DNA of 64,000 nt from Coffea arabica (Eukaryota > Streptophyta > Magnoliopsida > Gentianales > Rubiaceae). Below are positions 24,085 through 37,489 of this stretch, in pieces (positions within the stretch are counted from its first letter, which is position 1; each line of letters begins with the position of its first letter). A program made the position numbers and the translations under genes. The notes beneath the pieces are model-generated. The model was not told the DNA's origin. It worked only from the letters and a program-made list of their open reading frames with translations, and did not search any database. The DNA lies in NCBI RefSeq assembly GCF_036785885.1, contig NC_092316.1, positions 47,043,001-47,107,000 on the forward strand, in the 5' to 3' direction.

Positions 24085-27000
24085 CTCAGTTAAATTTTTT
24101 TTTCTCAATAAGGAAAAGAGGATCTAAGAGGTACGAAGAAGGTAGGAGGGTTTGAATTTAGAACCTCTAATTTCTAGGAATTTAGGTTTTATTTGACTGT
24201 GAAAATGTACATAATGGATCCACTCAAGAGAGGGGCATGTAAAAGTACGCGCAAATGCGCACCAAGAGCTTTTGATGCCTTTTTCGTTGTGAAATAAACC
24301 TACTAGGTGCATGTTTTCTTTAATATAATTGGGAGAAATGGAGTGGAAGGAAAAAATGTACCGTTTTACACGCAAAACTAGGATAGCAGCTAATATTGAA
24401 AATTGTCTTATATATAATTAATCACTGACCATGGGATCAATGTCTTTTTCTACCGAACTTACGGAATTGTTGAGCAGAAAAGACATCGATTAAGAAAGTA
24501 GTTGATGACCAAAAGAATGCTAAATCAGAACAGAGAAAATTCCATATAGGTCTGAAAATTGTACTTTTGGTCCTAGATGCTTGGGTATGGATCAAAATGG
24601 CCCATAGAAATCTACATTTTGAGGAGAGTTTCAACAACAACTAAAAATATATCCATTAGTTAAACCCAGTGACAGTCATTCTCTCATTAGTTTCATCTCT
24701 AAGTTGGGTAAAATTTTGTAGATTAAGGATCAATTACTGTCGTCAAAAAATCATGAAGAAATAAACTGCGTCATTTCTCAAATTTAAGGGATCAGATCGC
24801 TTTGCTAAAAAGAAAAGGACCATTCTGATTGATGTCCCAAACATTCGAGGCCAAAAATTGCGTATTTCAATTCACAAACTCACAAAGGAGAATGTTGTAA
24901 ACTTTTATTGGATGCGAGTATAGTGCTTCAATGGTCAAATGAAAAGGATAAGTTCTTTCAAAGAGTGGTTAGTTAGGGTTATTGTCCACATAATTTCTTT
25001 GACGTCCCAAATTGAACAAAAAAGACTGCAATTACAACTACAATCTCTCCCCATCGCTTTCTTAAACTAACCTCATTTTACCAAAATAAAATAGCCCAAA
25101 TTATGGACCTACTTGTACTCACGTGTACACCTCCAAGTCAAGTGCGTGTGTGTGTGTGTGTGTGTGTGTGTCTTTTTCTTGAACATGTCTACTTACGATA
25201 AGTACGAATTTTTGTACATACATAATTTTAGCGTACATCAGCATGAAAGGTTTTGTCCCCTATGGACAATTGATCACGCTTTCAACAATATTATGATTGA
25301 TACAAAGTCAGAGGAATCTTTCCAATAAGAGTTTTGGTCCAATCAGAATATGAAATCAGAGCCATATTCTTCCAAATGTAATAGCTTAGGTTGAAATTAG
25401 TTGCAAAGCTTGACTATTGAATTTTCCAAAGAAGCTGTGAGCGGAAGAGGAGGCACCCTGTCTGGAATTATACACATATTTCTACCAGACAACAGCTAAT
25501 GAGCAGATCAAAGAAAGGAATAAATTCCCTCGAGAAAAAACAAATGAAGTAATGAACCAAAATCATATGGATTTAAATTTTACGTGCAATTTTTTTTTTC
25601 CCTATCTAAATAAGCTTTTAGACCACATAAGTCAGATTATTATCAATTCTAGATTAATATGCAAGAAAACTTGGGATTCTTTCGTACTCCATGTTTGAGC
25701 AAAAAGCACCTCAAATTTCATTTTAGCAATCGACTCATATAACCCCAAATCAATATTGCATATAATCTGGTTGGATCGTAAATATGCTTAAATTCGACCT
25801 AAGTAAATGTTGTTTAACTTTAGATGAGAGCAGTGTAATGATGAATTACTATTTTGAGAAAAGTTGGGATAGAGTATTATTTGAAATAATTACTACAGCA
25901 CTTTTTATAATGTGATGTATGTGAGATAAAAAACTAATTGGGAATATAAAAAAGTGAGTTGTAAAATTTGTTTACGATGCAAGCAAAATATTATTTGAAT
26001 AATTTAACTGTACAAACACTTATGGGATGGTTTAGCGTCAATTTTGACTTGCAAGTAAAGTTAAAGTCGATAAATTTAATAATTGGGCAAATTTCCGACA
26101 TAAATAAAATGCAATGTGTAACAAATTCAATAATTTGAAGGCGTAGATTAAATTTACTTACTTTGTAGGCGAAGGTGAAGATGAATTCAATACTTCACTT
26201 AAAAAACATTTTCAAGTGTGATAATTTCAAACAGCAATTTGTACTTCCGAAATTCGTTTATGAAGGAACGAGGAACTAACTCAATTTTGAGAATGTGATT
26301 TACTTTTGATTATTGTACTAAAATACTAAATTAACATTATGCTCATTTGATCGATGTCTTTGATTCGTTTTGGGTCTACTCTACAAGTGAAAAAATTGAT
26401 TGAACGACCTCAATTTTCTTAAACACTGATATTAAAACAGCAAATTACTGATGAGTCACTCTTAAAATTTCTAAAATGAAATGGAACGGATTGTGTTTTT
26501 CTGATAATGCTCATGCAAAAGTATGCAGAGTTTTGGTATTGATGAAATATAACATTCCATGACAAGGCTAAAAGAATTTCTTGCATAATTGCCTTCGTAA
26601 TATAAGGAGTGTTGTGAAGATAATCACAACATGAAAGTTTTTATTAGTACGAATAAATGTTTTGATTCTGGCATTAAGAAAAGGCAGGGGTTAAATTCAA
26701 ATCCCTCCAATCTAAGTTCGCACCTTATATAACTTTTAATACTATTGGCACAAGTCATCAGTGCATTTAAGTTGTGGATTTTAGGATGAAGGTGTGTTGA
26801 TTTAGCCACTTCTTATTTCCTTTTTTTTTTTTTTCAATATTGATGTTATTGCAATTTTAATTTTTTGCTTGCTCATGCAAAATATATCTATGGCATCTTG
26901 ACACATTAACTTCACGGAGATAAAAGGAGTGAATGAAATGAAACTACGGTTGTATAGAGAACTGCCAAAGTAATGGTAGAAAAGACACAATCTGAATATA

Positions 27001-27439
27001 TAGTCCAACTTTTCTTGCTTAAACTTTCAAACTTTCAATTGTCAAGAACTTGCCGTACAAGCTGAACATACCATTGGTGAGAGACATGGAAAAAAAAAAC
27101 AGCTCGATCATGAAGATTAAATAATCATCAAAAAGTGTCCCAATGACTCATTCTTGAGTAGTGATTTTTGCTCGAATGATTTTTTTTTTTTTTATCAACT
27201 ATATGCAGCAATTATGCCTAAATACAAAGGGCTCAAGACAGAGCAATTGATTACGCCAGTCAATTCCAAGTTGGTATCTATAACTACATAACTAGCAAGG
27301 TCGGCACATAACTTTGACTCTAATGAAACCTTTTCTATCTGTTGGTTAAATGGACAACCATAAAAAATCTCATATTAACATACATGGATCATAATAATTT
27401 TATACTATGATTCGATACTTGCGTCAATTGAAACGTACA
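24085..27439. other. Intergenic, no gene recognised
   Basis: AT-rich DNA; the frames at 24124-24640, 25113-25328 and 26624-27008 are short, lack domains and lack splice context. It contains the (GT)n microsatellite at 25146-25171 and several poly(T) runs. Confidence 0.5.
25146..25171. repeat. (GT)13 microsatellite
   Basis: An uninterrupted dinucleotide run of about 13 units. Confidence 0.95.
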
Positions 27440-27660
27440 AACGTGATGCCTTTTTTTAATTAATCACTAAATCAAGGCATGGTCTTGATTCTTGATTTTG
27501 ACAAAAAGTTGAAGACCAAACTTCATAACCTACGTGAAGCTTTCAAACACTAATTATGGTAACTTGCACTTCTTGATCAAGAAAGAAATGGATACATTCA
27601 CATAATATCGTTTATGCAAATTCATGGTCAATGATTTGACTAATCGAATATGACTTAGGA

Positions 27661-28073
27661 TTAATTGCTACAACGAATCTTCTGTTCTACTCTTTGTGCC
27701 ACTTTCTATTCCACTCTTTAGTATATTGCTATTTCTCCCTCATAAGTATAATGTTTTAGTTCTTTTTTGTTTTCCTAAAATCCAATAACTGTTAATTGAG
27801 TAATCCACAAAATTTAACAGATTCAAAAAATCAAAATGCATACAAATGAGATTTTTTAATGAATTTTCTGCTGTATTTTTTAATTTTTTATTATATATTG
27901 CTTTTTTGAGGCTATTGTATTTAATTTTTTACTCAATTAATAGTTATTAGATTTTAAGAAAACAAAAAAGAATTAAACCATGATGTTTATGAAAGAAAAA
28001 TAACAATATAATAAAAAGTAAGACACAAAGGTGACATAGAGAATGAGATAGACGATATATCCGTTGCGATTAA
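27661..28073. mobile_element. Foldback/MITE-like element, copy 1
   Basis: The left arm (starting ttaattgctacaacg, running to about 27785) is an imperfect inverted copy of the right arm (about 27940-28073, ending ccgttgcgattaa). The DNA could therefore fold into a hairpin with arms of about 120 bp. It has no coding capacity. The ends are inferred from where the pairing stops, and I could not define a target duplication, so the superfamily is open. Confidence 0.6.
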
Positions 28074-28461
28074 CTGCATTATAACCTATTGAACTTTTGG
28101 AATGATTTGTACTCCCTACCCGCACCCCCCTCCCCCAATCCTCTTCCGGTTTTTTTTTTCTTTTTTATTTTTGGCTTCCATTTTCTTCTTTTTTGCACCC
28201 TCTACTTTACTTTCACTACTTTACTTTCACTATACTGTTAAACGTGATGCCTTTTTTTAATTAATCACTAAATCAAGGCATGGTCTTGATTCTTGATTTT
28301 GACAAAAAGTTCAAGACCAAACTTCATAACCTACGTGAAGCTTTCAAACACTAATTATGGTAACTTGCACTTCTTGATCAAGAAAGAAATGGATACATTC
28401 ACATAATATCGTTTATGCAAATTCATGGTCAATGATTTGACTAATCGAATTTGACTTAGGA

Positions 28462-28867
28462 TTAATTGCCACAACGAATCTTCTGTTCTACTCTTTGTGC
28501 CACTTTCTGTTCCACTCTTTAGTATATTGCTATTTCTCCTTCATAAGTATAATGTTTTAGTTCTTTTTTGTTTTCCTAAAATCCAATAACTGTTAATTGA
28601 GTAATCCACAAATTTTAACATATTCAAAAAATCAAAATGCATACAAATGAGATTTTTAATGAATTTTCTGCTGTATTTTTTAATTTTTTATTATATATTA
28701 CTTTTTTGAGGCTATTGTATTTAATTTTTTACTCAATTAATAGTTATTGAATTTTAAGGAAACAAAAAAGAACTAAAGCATGATGTTTATGAAAGAAAAA
28801 TAATAATATAATAAAAAGTATGACAAAGGTGGCATAGAAAATGAGATAGAAGATCCGTTGCGATTAA
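28462..28867. mobile_element. Foldback/MITE-like element, copy 2
   Basis: The same hairpin element carried in the second unit of the tandem duplication. It arose by that duplication rather than by a second insertion, since the flanks are duplicated too. Confidence 0.6.
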
Positions 28868-29020
28868 CTGCATTATAACCTATTGAACTTTTGGAATGAT
28901 TTGTACTCCCTACCCCTCCCCCAATCCTCTCCTCTTCCGGTTTTTTTTTTCTTTTTTATTTTTGGCTTCCATTTTCTTCTTTTTTGCACCCTCTACTTTA
29001 CTTTCACTATACTGTTAAAC

Positions 29021-29739
29021 AATCATGAGAGCCGGTATCTTGACCATTATGTTTCTCCGCCTTGCATACAAAATAACATTAATCATAATTATGATAACAT
29101 TTAAAACCTCGGAAAACTTACATGTCATACTTAATTGAGTGATTTAACTACACAAAAGTTTGTATACTACCAGTCTACCACTATACATCTTTGAGTAAGT
29201 TGGACTATCATAAATTATTTTCAAATTGCATGTTTTGCTTTTACAAATGAGACAGAACAGTAAAGTTAGAGAGAAGAGAAAACTACAAATAAGTTAGAGG
29301 TCAAGACACCAAATCTAAACACGCCTAACATAATGGATGGTGGGAGCTTTTGTGAAGATTGGAAAGGATGGAATAAAGAAAAGAAAAAAAAAGGACAAAG
29401 TAAAGAAATAACAAAAACTAAAGGCACAACGAAATATTAGATGTAAGTCGAGGATACTCTAGTCGAGGGACATTGAGAGTAGTGGGTAAAGTGCCTATTT
29501 GAAAAATTGAGGGGGTAAAATGCAATTCACCTAAAAAATATGGGGATATGATGCAATTAACCTTTCGTTTTAAGATTGGTCAGCAGATTGTTCCGCCGTG
29601 ACCCACCTGCACAATTGATTAACTTTAGAAATTTGCAACGAAAGGACGTATCAAAAAGCAAATTGGGATGTTCGTATTCTTAGGCCACAAGACCCATTGA
29701 AAACGTGCTTCATGAAATGCCAAGTTGTCCACGCTTGTT
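29021..29739. other. Intergenic, possible lone transposon end
   Basis: No gene is seen. The segment 29480-29570 (gggtaaaatgcaatt and atatgatgcaattaacc) resembles the terminal sequence of plant MULE or hAT elements, but no partner end was found. Confidence 0.4.
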
Positions 29740-32700
29740 ATTCAACTCCAAGGAGCAAGAAAAGCGTTTTTGGAAGTTCTTCTTCCCCTTGTACTTTAAT
29801 GTTTCTGAAGGAAAAAAAAAGGGCGCAGCCATTGAGCTTAATCCCATTTACTTATTTTTAAGTAATTAAATGAAGTTTTAATAGAAATGAATAAACTTCT
29901 TCATATGAATTCTTTTGTCATACACAAAAAAGGGAAAAGATAATTAAGGGACGAATAGATAAATTACTTTTTTCGAGCCCACAAAATTTACTGTTTCATA
30001 GGATCAAACTAGTGTCGTTATAACTTAATTGAGAACACCATTATTTTCCATCAATGCATACTCTGGCCTTCAGAGGAAAAAATGGTATTCAGCTGGAAAG
30101 AAATCAAATTTGATAAAGTTTGTAAAATATCTTCATTACAAATAATGAAGATGGTTAAGATGCCTCTCCAATTGGCTTTTTGTGTCATTTGAAGCCACAA
30201 AAGTTATTATATATTAAGAAAGATTTATTTGGACTGGCCTCCCTTTGTCTGATTGAATTGTTTAGGATCGCTAAATTTTTAATATGTACTGATGCAGCAC
30301 TAATGAAAGCAACTTTATAAAGTGGCTTTTTAACATTTTTCTCAACATAAAAGCATAATTAATTTGCTTGGTGCTCTCATTCCATCCTCAACTACACATA
30401 GAAGACATAAGAAAAAAAATTGAAATCCCTAGAAAGGTAAAGAACACTATTGATATTGGGCTGTTTTTATTGTTTGATTCTTTTGAAATCATTTGTTAAT
30501 AAGCCAAGTGCTGGATGTGATGCAAAAAGATGCATAGTATTAGTGACTACGGATATCATTGCTGACCTCAGAAATATTGCCTTTGAATCCAAATAAGTAA
30601 TTATGTGATGGCTTTGAGAATATGCATGAACATGCAAGTTGTGATCACTGACTTTTGGGATAACAGCAGACTTGTCCGGCATACCTTACTGGAAAAATAT
30701 TTCCGTTTTCGGAACAGCTTCTTTTGACCCTACTAGAAGGGGAATTGTTTGTCAAATGCCTAAGATGGCCATGCATATTCTGCAAATGGCTTGAGGAGAA
30801 ATTTCCATCATTATTATGGATTTTAGAAGTGTTCTGCAAACGGGTTAGTTTTAGTGTAGATTTGCGTCTAGGTGGTCTTCGCATTTATGAAGTGCGAGCT
30901 CCGGAGAGATCGCATTTATGAAGTGCGAGATGTCAAATTCTGAGAGGAAAAAAGAAACAAGTCCACCTAGAGGTCCTATACGTAGAGCCCATAGTGCACT
31001 TAAAAACAAACTTCATTTTGTTAGAAACCAACTCATGTACAATTCTTTAAAAATAAAAAAATGTGAATGTGAGCTCTTGCCTTCCATTTTTTTGTTATTT
31101 TATTTTTGTGAAAACATTACGGTTGCTTGTTTTTGTTTTTACATCTTCGTTGTATAGAATTATTGAGAAAGAAGAGATAAAAATAGAAAAGGAAATCATC
31201 ATGATTTACTCTTTGACAACAAGAGAAAGGAAAAAGAGTTTTACGAAGGATGAGCGTTATAAATGATGTGATAAATATAAACTCTAAATTGTCGATTTGT
31301 CCATAGTTATTAAACCTGGCCCAACCCGATGGTTCAATCGATCAACTCGATGAATCGGCCATAGACCAGGCCGGGTTGCTAATTACATCGTTTGAACAGC
31401 AAAACCGTTGACTTTTCAACGAATCGGCCGGTTTTGTGAGAAACCCGGGTTGTTATGTGAAAATTTTTTAGAGGGTGTTGCATTGATGGTTCAAACTTGG
31501 GACCTCAAGTATAGGAATGTAGTGCAATCACCACTGGACCAACAATCCATTTGTTAGTTGTTTGGCCCTACTTATCTTATGTATTAGAATTTTGTTCTTA
31601 TTTTAATTCTTCAAAACAAAATTTATTTGGAATCTTTTAATAAAATTTTATTATTTCCCAAATTCCATAAGGTAAATTTTAATAAAATAACATTATCTAG
31701 TTTATTTCCATAAGTTAAAACCAAAGCTTGTTAAAAACAATGAAATTTCCTTAAGGCAAATTTAAGTTTTGTTGATTCTTATAAGAATTAATGATTCGAT
31801 AATAAATTAGACTAATTAAACATTTACTAAGGCATAATTTACTATAATTTTAACCATATAAAAAATTATAAGACGTAATATTTAAATATATGTAGTGACC
31901 CATCAGTTGGACCACTCACTCACTAGTTGAACTAGTAACCCCTTGACCCATCTCTTTCACCGGATTCCTCCCCGGACCGGGTTTAATAACTATGGATTTG
32001 TGTGAATGAATTTTAAAGAACATAAAATTTTAAACTCGCACACTTAGAATCCGAACTTAGCATATGTCGCATTTGTAGAATGCGAACGCCTCCATGTCGA
32101 AACAGCACACCAAAGTAACCCCTTTTGTGGAATGTTCTTTTCTATTTTCCATCATAATCTTAGAATTGTCTCCCAAGCTAGTGTTGCATAACTAGTATGC
32201 CAATAATGACAAAAGCATAGGACCGCTGGTTTTTTGAACAGTCACCTCAATTGATTGTGAAAAGACCATTTTAATTCACAGATAATCCAAGCAAAGCTAT
32301 AATCCTTGCAAAAATCTACAAAATAACCAACTAAAAAGCATAACTTCTCATAGATTCCTTTGTATCATTGCCACATTGTCTGGTTGTTCTGGTAAGCTTA
32401 ATTGCATTTTCAAAAATACTACTTAAATATTGTGACACTGGCGGCTGTCTAGATGGGCTCAAGGCTTTGGGTTTCAGAATATGTTTCTCACTCTATGTCA
32501 AACTGAAGTGGATGAGGGGTTTTCGATGATAATGTGGATATCCATCCAATGTTGCAGTGGATGCTTGGGGATTAGGAAATGGACTTGTTATTGCTAATTC
32601 TCCGAATAGACTATCTTACTAATTTGCTTCTGTTATCTTGGAATGCAGATACCCGATGAGGAAATCTTATAGATCTCTCATCAGGCTTCAACGCAGCAAG
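29740..32700. repeat. Diverged duplicated module, copy A
   Basis: Blocks at about 29760-30800 and 32170-32700 align in the same order and orientation with 38500-40340 (copy B). Shared stretches include tttaggatcg, agcactaatgaaagcaact, agaatatgcatgaacatgca and atagattcctttgtatcatt. About 1.4 kb between the two blocks is absent from copy B and includes the hAT-like element at 31301-31995. No long open frame is conserved between the copies, so it could be an old duplicated promoter, pseudogene or non-coding transcript region. Confidence 0.7.
31301..31995. mobile_element. hAT-like MITE with internal tRNA-like boxes
   Basis: The ends are inverted repeats: ccatagttattaaacc at the left pairs with ggtttaataactatgg at the right (31980-31995). 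The flanking direct repeat is gatttgt, with 6-8 bp depending on where the end is placed, compatible with the 8-bp duplications of hAT elements. There is no transposase. Inside, on the minus strand, an A-box-like TGGTCCAGTGG (31531-31541) and a B-box-like GTTTGAACC (31488-31496) look like an embedded tRNA-derived segment. Confidence 0.7.
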
Positions 32701-32727
32701 AAACATGCGTCAGCAGTGAAAATTAAA

Positions 32728-33322
32728 GGGATAATTTCATAAACCTTCCCTGAGATCTTTGATAATTGCTGCCACCTCTCTTGAGGTTTGAAAAATTCTA
32801 CCTACCTCCCTTGGTGTCACGAAAATATTATAATAGCCTTCACAACACTACAAATTCTAAATAAAAAGTGAGGTAAAGGAAAAAGTAAACCGCATTATGA
32901 AAATATTTCTTTATCCAAAAACTCTAACCTTATCTCACCTAATACATTATATTCAATTACTAGGTCATTTAAATGGATTTCTTACTTAATTTTATAAATA
33001 GCCGATTAGTAGGGATGCATTTGTTAAAAACAGTTTCTTCACAACTTACTTACCAAAGGGAAAAAAAAGAAGTCCAAATACTAAAAAATGATGCCTTAAA
33101 ATATAGCCTAAATTTTGCTGCAAAGAACTACTTTAAAAAGATGTCTTTTTCTTTTAATTTATTTTGTAAATCAAATAGGGACAATATAGGATATTTGTTA
33201 GACTTTTTGTACTTACATCACCACCTTACCAAAATATACTTTCTAGGGGAGGTTTCTATAATTTTTCAAACCTCAAGGATGCAATCGTGACAAATCTCAA
33301 AGGAGATTTATGAAATTATTGC
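32728..33322. mobile_element. Non-autonomous MULE-type element, copy 2
   Basis: Same family as 7579-8358. The inverted ends are GGGATAATTTCATAAACC at the left and the inverse of GCAATAATTTCATAAA at the right, with pairing extending about 85 bp. The flanks aaaattaaa (32719-32727) and aaaattaca (33323-33331) agree at 8 of 9 bases, a decayed 9-bp target duplication. There is no transposase; the 105-codon frame at 32973-33290 is AT-rich noise inside the element. Confidence 0.78.
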
Positions 33323-33619
33323 AAAATTACAGTTTTGCTTCTTATAAGTTGATTATTTTTTAATAACTTTATATATATAAATATAGTAAATTTCATTAGC
33401 AAATTGATACAAAGACAAGTCAACATAAGAGCTTCATTTGTAGTGATCAATCGCTCCGATGAATCTCGTAGTTGAAGCTTATATATTTGTTTTCCAAGAA
33501 AGAAAAGTATTAGTCAAGTTTTCGAAGTTAAATTTTGAATTCAACCTAATGGGCTTTTGTTTTGTGGTTTGGCCCACCAAATGGCTTGGACCACAAGCCC
33601 AACAATCTCCCCCTCCAAC

Positions 33620-36600
33620 TCATTTGAGAGGCTCCACCAAACCTGCTTGTCTATAAAATAAGAGTTTTTCCCTAAACAATGCATTAGTCAGCATATCAGC
33701 ACCATTGTCATTAGTGTGAACTTTCTCAAGTATCAATAACTTGAAACCTAATACATCTCGATCCAGTGATATCCACATCAATGTGTGTGGACCGAGAGTG
33801 AACTGCAGAATTCTTACACAAATGAATGGCATTCTAACTCTTACAATGAAAACTATACTTTTCTTGTTTCATACCTAACTCCTGATGGAATTTCTGTAAC
33901 CAAAGAGTCTCCTTGCATGCTTCAGTGGTTGCAATGTACTCTACCTCCATACTGAAAAGGGCGATACATTTCTGTAACTTATTTTGCCATAATACTACTC
34001 CCCTTGCAAAAATCATCAAGTATCTAGATGTGGACTTCCCATTGTCGAGATCACCTGCCATATCTGCACCGGTGTACTCATCTAGCATGGTCCTATCATT
34101 GTCGAAGTACAAACACAATTTGGAAGTTTTCTTGAGATATCTAAGGATCCATTTGACAGCATTCCAATGCTCCTTACCAAGATTGGAAAGATATCGACTG
34201 ACTACCCCAACTGCATTAGCTATATCTGGTTTAGTGCAAACCATAGCATACATCAAACTACCAACAGTTGATGCATAAGGAATCTTTTTCACGTTTTCTT
34301 TATTTTTCTCACTTGTAGGACATTGCTTAATACTTAACTTGCAGTGACCTGCAAGTAGAATAGAGACTTCCTTAGTTTTATTCATGTTAAACTTGTCAAA
34401 CACCTTCTCAATGTACTTTTTCTATGACAACCAAAATTTTTCACTATGCTTATCTCGAGAGATTTTCATTCCAAGAATCGTTTAGTCGGACCCAAATCTT
34501 TCATTGCAAAAGATTTACTTAGCTCATTTTTCAACTTGTCAATTTTCATAGCATCACGGCTAACAGTCAGCATGTCATCAACATATAGCAAGAGAATAAT
34601 AAAATCACCATCAAAAAAATTCTTTACATAGATACAATGATCAGATGTAGTCCTATGGTACTCGTGATTCGTCATAAAGGAGTCAAATTTCTTGTACCAC
34701 TGTCTTAACACCTGTTTCAATCCATACAAATTCTTTCTTAGACAGCATACAAGATTCTCTTTGTCACTTTTTTGAACCCCTTCAATTGGTCCATATAAAT
34801 TTTTTCTTCCAAATCACCATGTAGGAAAACTGTTTTTACATCAAGTTGTTCAATCTCTAAATTCAAGTTAACTGCAATTCCAAGAACAACTCGGATTGAT
34901 GACATCTTTATCATAAAAGAGAAAATTTTCTCAAAATCTACACCTCTCTTCTGACTGAATCCCTTCATAATCAATCTTACCGTATATTTTGACTATGCAC
35001 TATGCTCTTGAGTCTTCAACCTATAGACCCATTTTTTTACATCTGTCAGCAACACATGCTCATTAAGATTATATCTGCTAGAAGGTCTCATTTCTTTGTT
35101 AAATCTCCTAGACTCATCTTGTGGTGGAGGTGGTGGAGGTGGTGAAGTTGGTGGTGTCTATTGCTCAAGTTCATCAGTAGCAGTATCATTACCATCAATA
35201 TCCTCTCTCTGCTCTATCTCAACTCTCCCATGATCAAAATCAACTGGTACTAGTACTGAAACTGGATTTGGATCTAAACTAGTAGGAATGTCATTCGAGG
35301 ATCTTGACTTGTCATCTTTATTAATATCTTCAATGGTTTGATTTTCAAGAAAGACAACATCTCTGATTCTGATCACTTTCTTTTCAATAAGATCATACAG
35401 TTTAAAACCAAAATTTTCATGCTCATAACCTAAGAAAATTTTGATTTCACATCAAATTTTGACCTTTCATCTGTGGGAATATGAAAAAATGTCTGACAAT
35501 CAAAAACTCTCAAATGTTTAAAGGACATATCTTTCCCCGTCCTTACTCTTTTTAGGATATCACCATCCAAAGAAACTGACGAAAAAAAATTAATCAAATC
35601 AACTGCAGTCCTCATTGTTTCACTCCAAATGATTTTGATAATTTAGTATTAGAGAGCATGCATTTGACCCGCTCAGTGATAGATCTGTTCATCCTCTTTG
35701 CTATTCCATTCTCTTGAGGAATTTTTGGTACTGTCTTTTTTAGTCTGATCACATAGGACTTGCAATAGTTTTCAAACGGTCTCCTGTACTCACCACTATT
35801 GTCAACACGAACACACTTTAACTGCTTGCCAGTCTCTCTCTCAATTTTGTTATAAAAATCTTTGAACACATCCAAAACCTAATCTTTGAATTTCAAAGCA
35901 AAATACCAAACTTTTCTAGTAAAGTCATCAATAAAAGTTACAAAATAAACAGCACCATTAAGAGACCTATCTTTCATATAGCAAACATTAGTGTGCACCA
36001 ATTCTTATGGATTCAATTTTCTAGATAGAGAAAAATTTTGAAATGCAATTTTGTGTTGTTTTCCATAAATATAGTCAACACAAAGTTTAAGTGCATTACT
36101 TCTGATTCAGGTAGAAACTGCTTGAGAATAAGTGTCTGAATTCTCTTTTCACTCATGTACCCAAGTCGAATTACGAATTGCATTCACTTCTCCTTTCCCC
36201 AACTTGGCTTGGATCAAGTAAAGGGTACTTTGTTTTTTTCTTTTGGTAACAACGAGATTTTGGTTGCTAAGTTTTCATTTGCATCCACCTTACGAATTAT
36301 GGTAACCCTCATCATCAAATTTTTCTATAGAAACAAGATTAAGGCCAATATCAGAAACATATCCAACATTTTTCAAGACTAACTAGCACCCGATATTTGT
36401 GTTCAAATATATGTCTCCCATACTAATAATTTTGTCCGAAACCTCATTCCTCAATGTAACATAGTCAAAGTCTCCTTCAGTGTAAGTTGAGAAAAAATAC
36501 CTATGAGGAGCAATATGGTAGAATGTATCCGAATCAACTACCCATTCACCATCATGAAGGTAATATTCATATGACCATCATCACATAACACAAACATATC

Positions 36601-37378
36601 ATCATGAGCTACCATGACTGCTGTAGTCTCTTCATTATTTTTTTCTTTCACCTTGCCTTTGCTCTCTTTTTTTTTTTTTTAACTTGTTCCCATTGTAAGA
36701 TTCTACAGTCCTTCATATAATGCCCATTCTTTTTACAATAAAAGCATGTATCATTTTTTTGTGACTCAGATCTGTATCTGGATCTGTCATTCTTGTTGTA
36801 GGGTCTTCTACTTTTGCTTCTCTCCCTTCATTCTTTCTTTTCCATCACTAGGGCTTGGAATCAATTCATAATTTCTTGTTCCTTCCTCTTGAGTTCTTCA
36901 TTCATCATAGCCTCTTTTGCTATATCCATGGTCAGCACACCATTCGAAGTTGAATTGCTGATAGAAACCACCATTGTCTCCCAACTATCCGATAGTGAAC
37001 TGAGCAATAGCAAAGTTTGCACTTCATCATCCAAGTTCAAATTCAATGTAGCTGTTTGGTTTATCAAGCCCTGAAAATTACTGAAATGTTTAGTCATATT
37101 TGCACCATATTTGTATCTCATCCGAGTAATTTGTTTCAGACAAGAGGCTTTATTTAAATCGATTTTTTTTTCGTACATACATTCTAACTTTTTTCATAGT
37201 ATATCAACTCTAGTTTCATTAGCAAAGCGTTGAAAAATATTCTAACCAATCCACATTCTAATATTACCAATAGTTTTTCTGTGCATAACAGCCCACTTTT
37301 CATCACTTTATCATTTAGCCAACCCTTATCTCCTAGAATAGACTCAAACAAATCTCTACAATACAGGTAGTTTTCCAT
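33620..37378 (-). pseudogene. Copia gag-pol polyprotein, inactivated
   Basis: Reading from right to left on the map: gag of the UBN2 type (36861-37378, broken near 37180), CCHC knuckle C-x2-C-x4-H-x4-C (about 36705-36747), integrase core (35612-35875), RT (34466-34974, catalytic YVDD at about 34568-34585) and RNase H (33834-34403). The copies are split over several frames. In the integrase the residue that should be the third catalytic acid is Lys (motif AKRMNR), so integrase activity would be lost even apart from the breaks. No product is expected. Confidence 0.88.
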
Positions 37379-37489
37379 TTTAGACTTTCAAATTGAATAA
37401 TTAGTTACGTTCAATTTTATCATACAACTACTATTAGAATCATCCATTTTAACTAGTACAAATGAGCAGCCACGCTATTCTAATGCCAC

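Larger units (their letters stand above)
27440..29020. repeat. Tandem duplication, two copies of about 800 bp
   Basis: Copy 1 (27440-28240) and copy 2 (28241-29020) are adjacent head-to-tail and nearly identical, differing by scattered substitutions and small indels, for example in the C-rich stretch near 28120/28910. Both start aacgtgatgcc and end tatactgttaaac. Neither holds a credible gene. The near identity indicates a recent duplication, and each copy contains the same foldback element. Confidence 0.92.

Noticed and set aside
27440..29020. Reading the two 800-bp units as LTRs of one element
   Set aside because: The units are directly adjacent with no internal region, primer site, TG/CA ends or target duplication.
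32973..33290. Plus-strand open frame of 105 codons
   Set aside because: Lies wholly within the MULE-type element and is AT-rich with no transposase motif.
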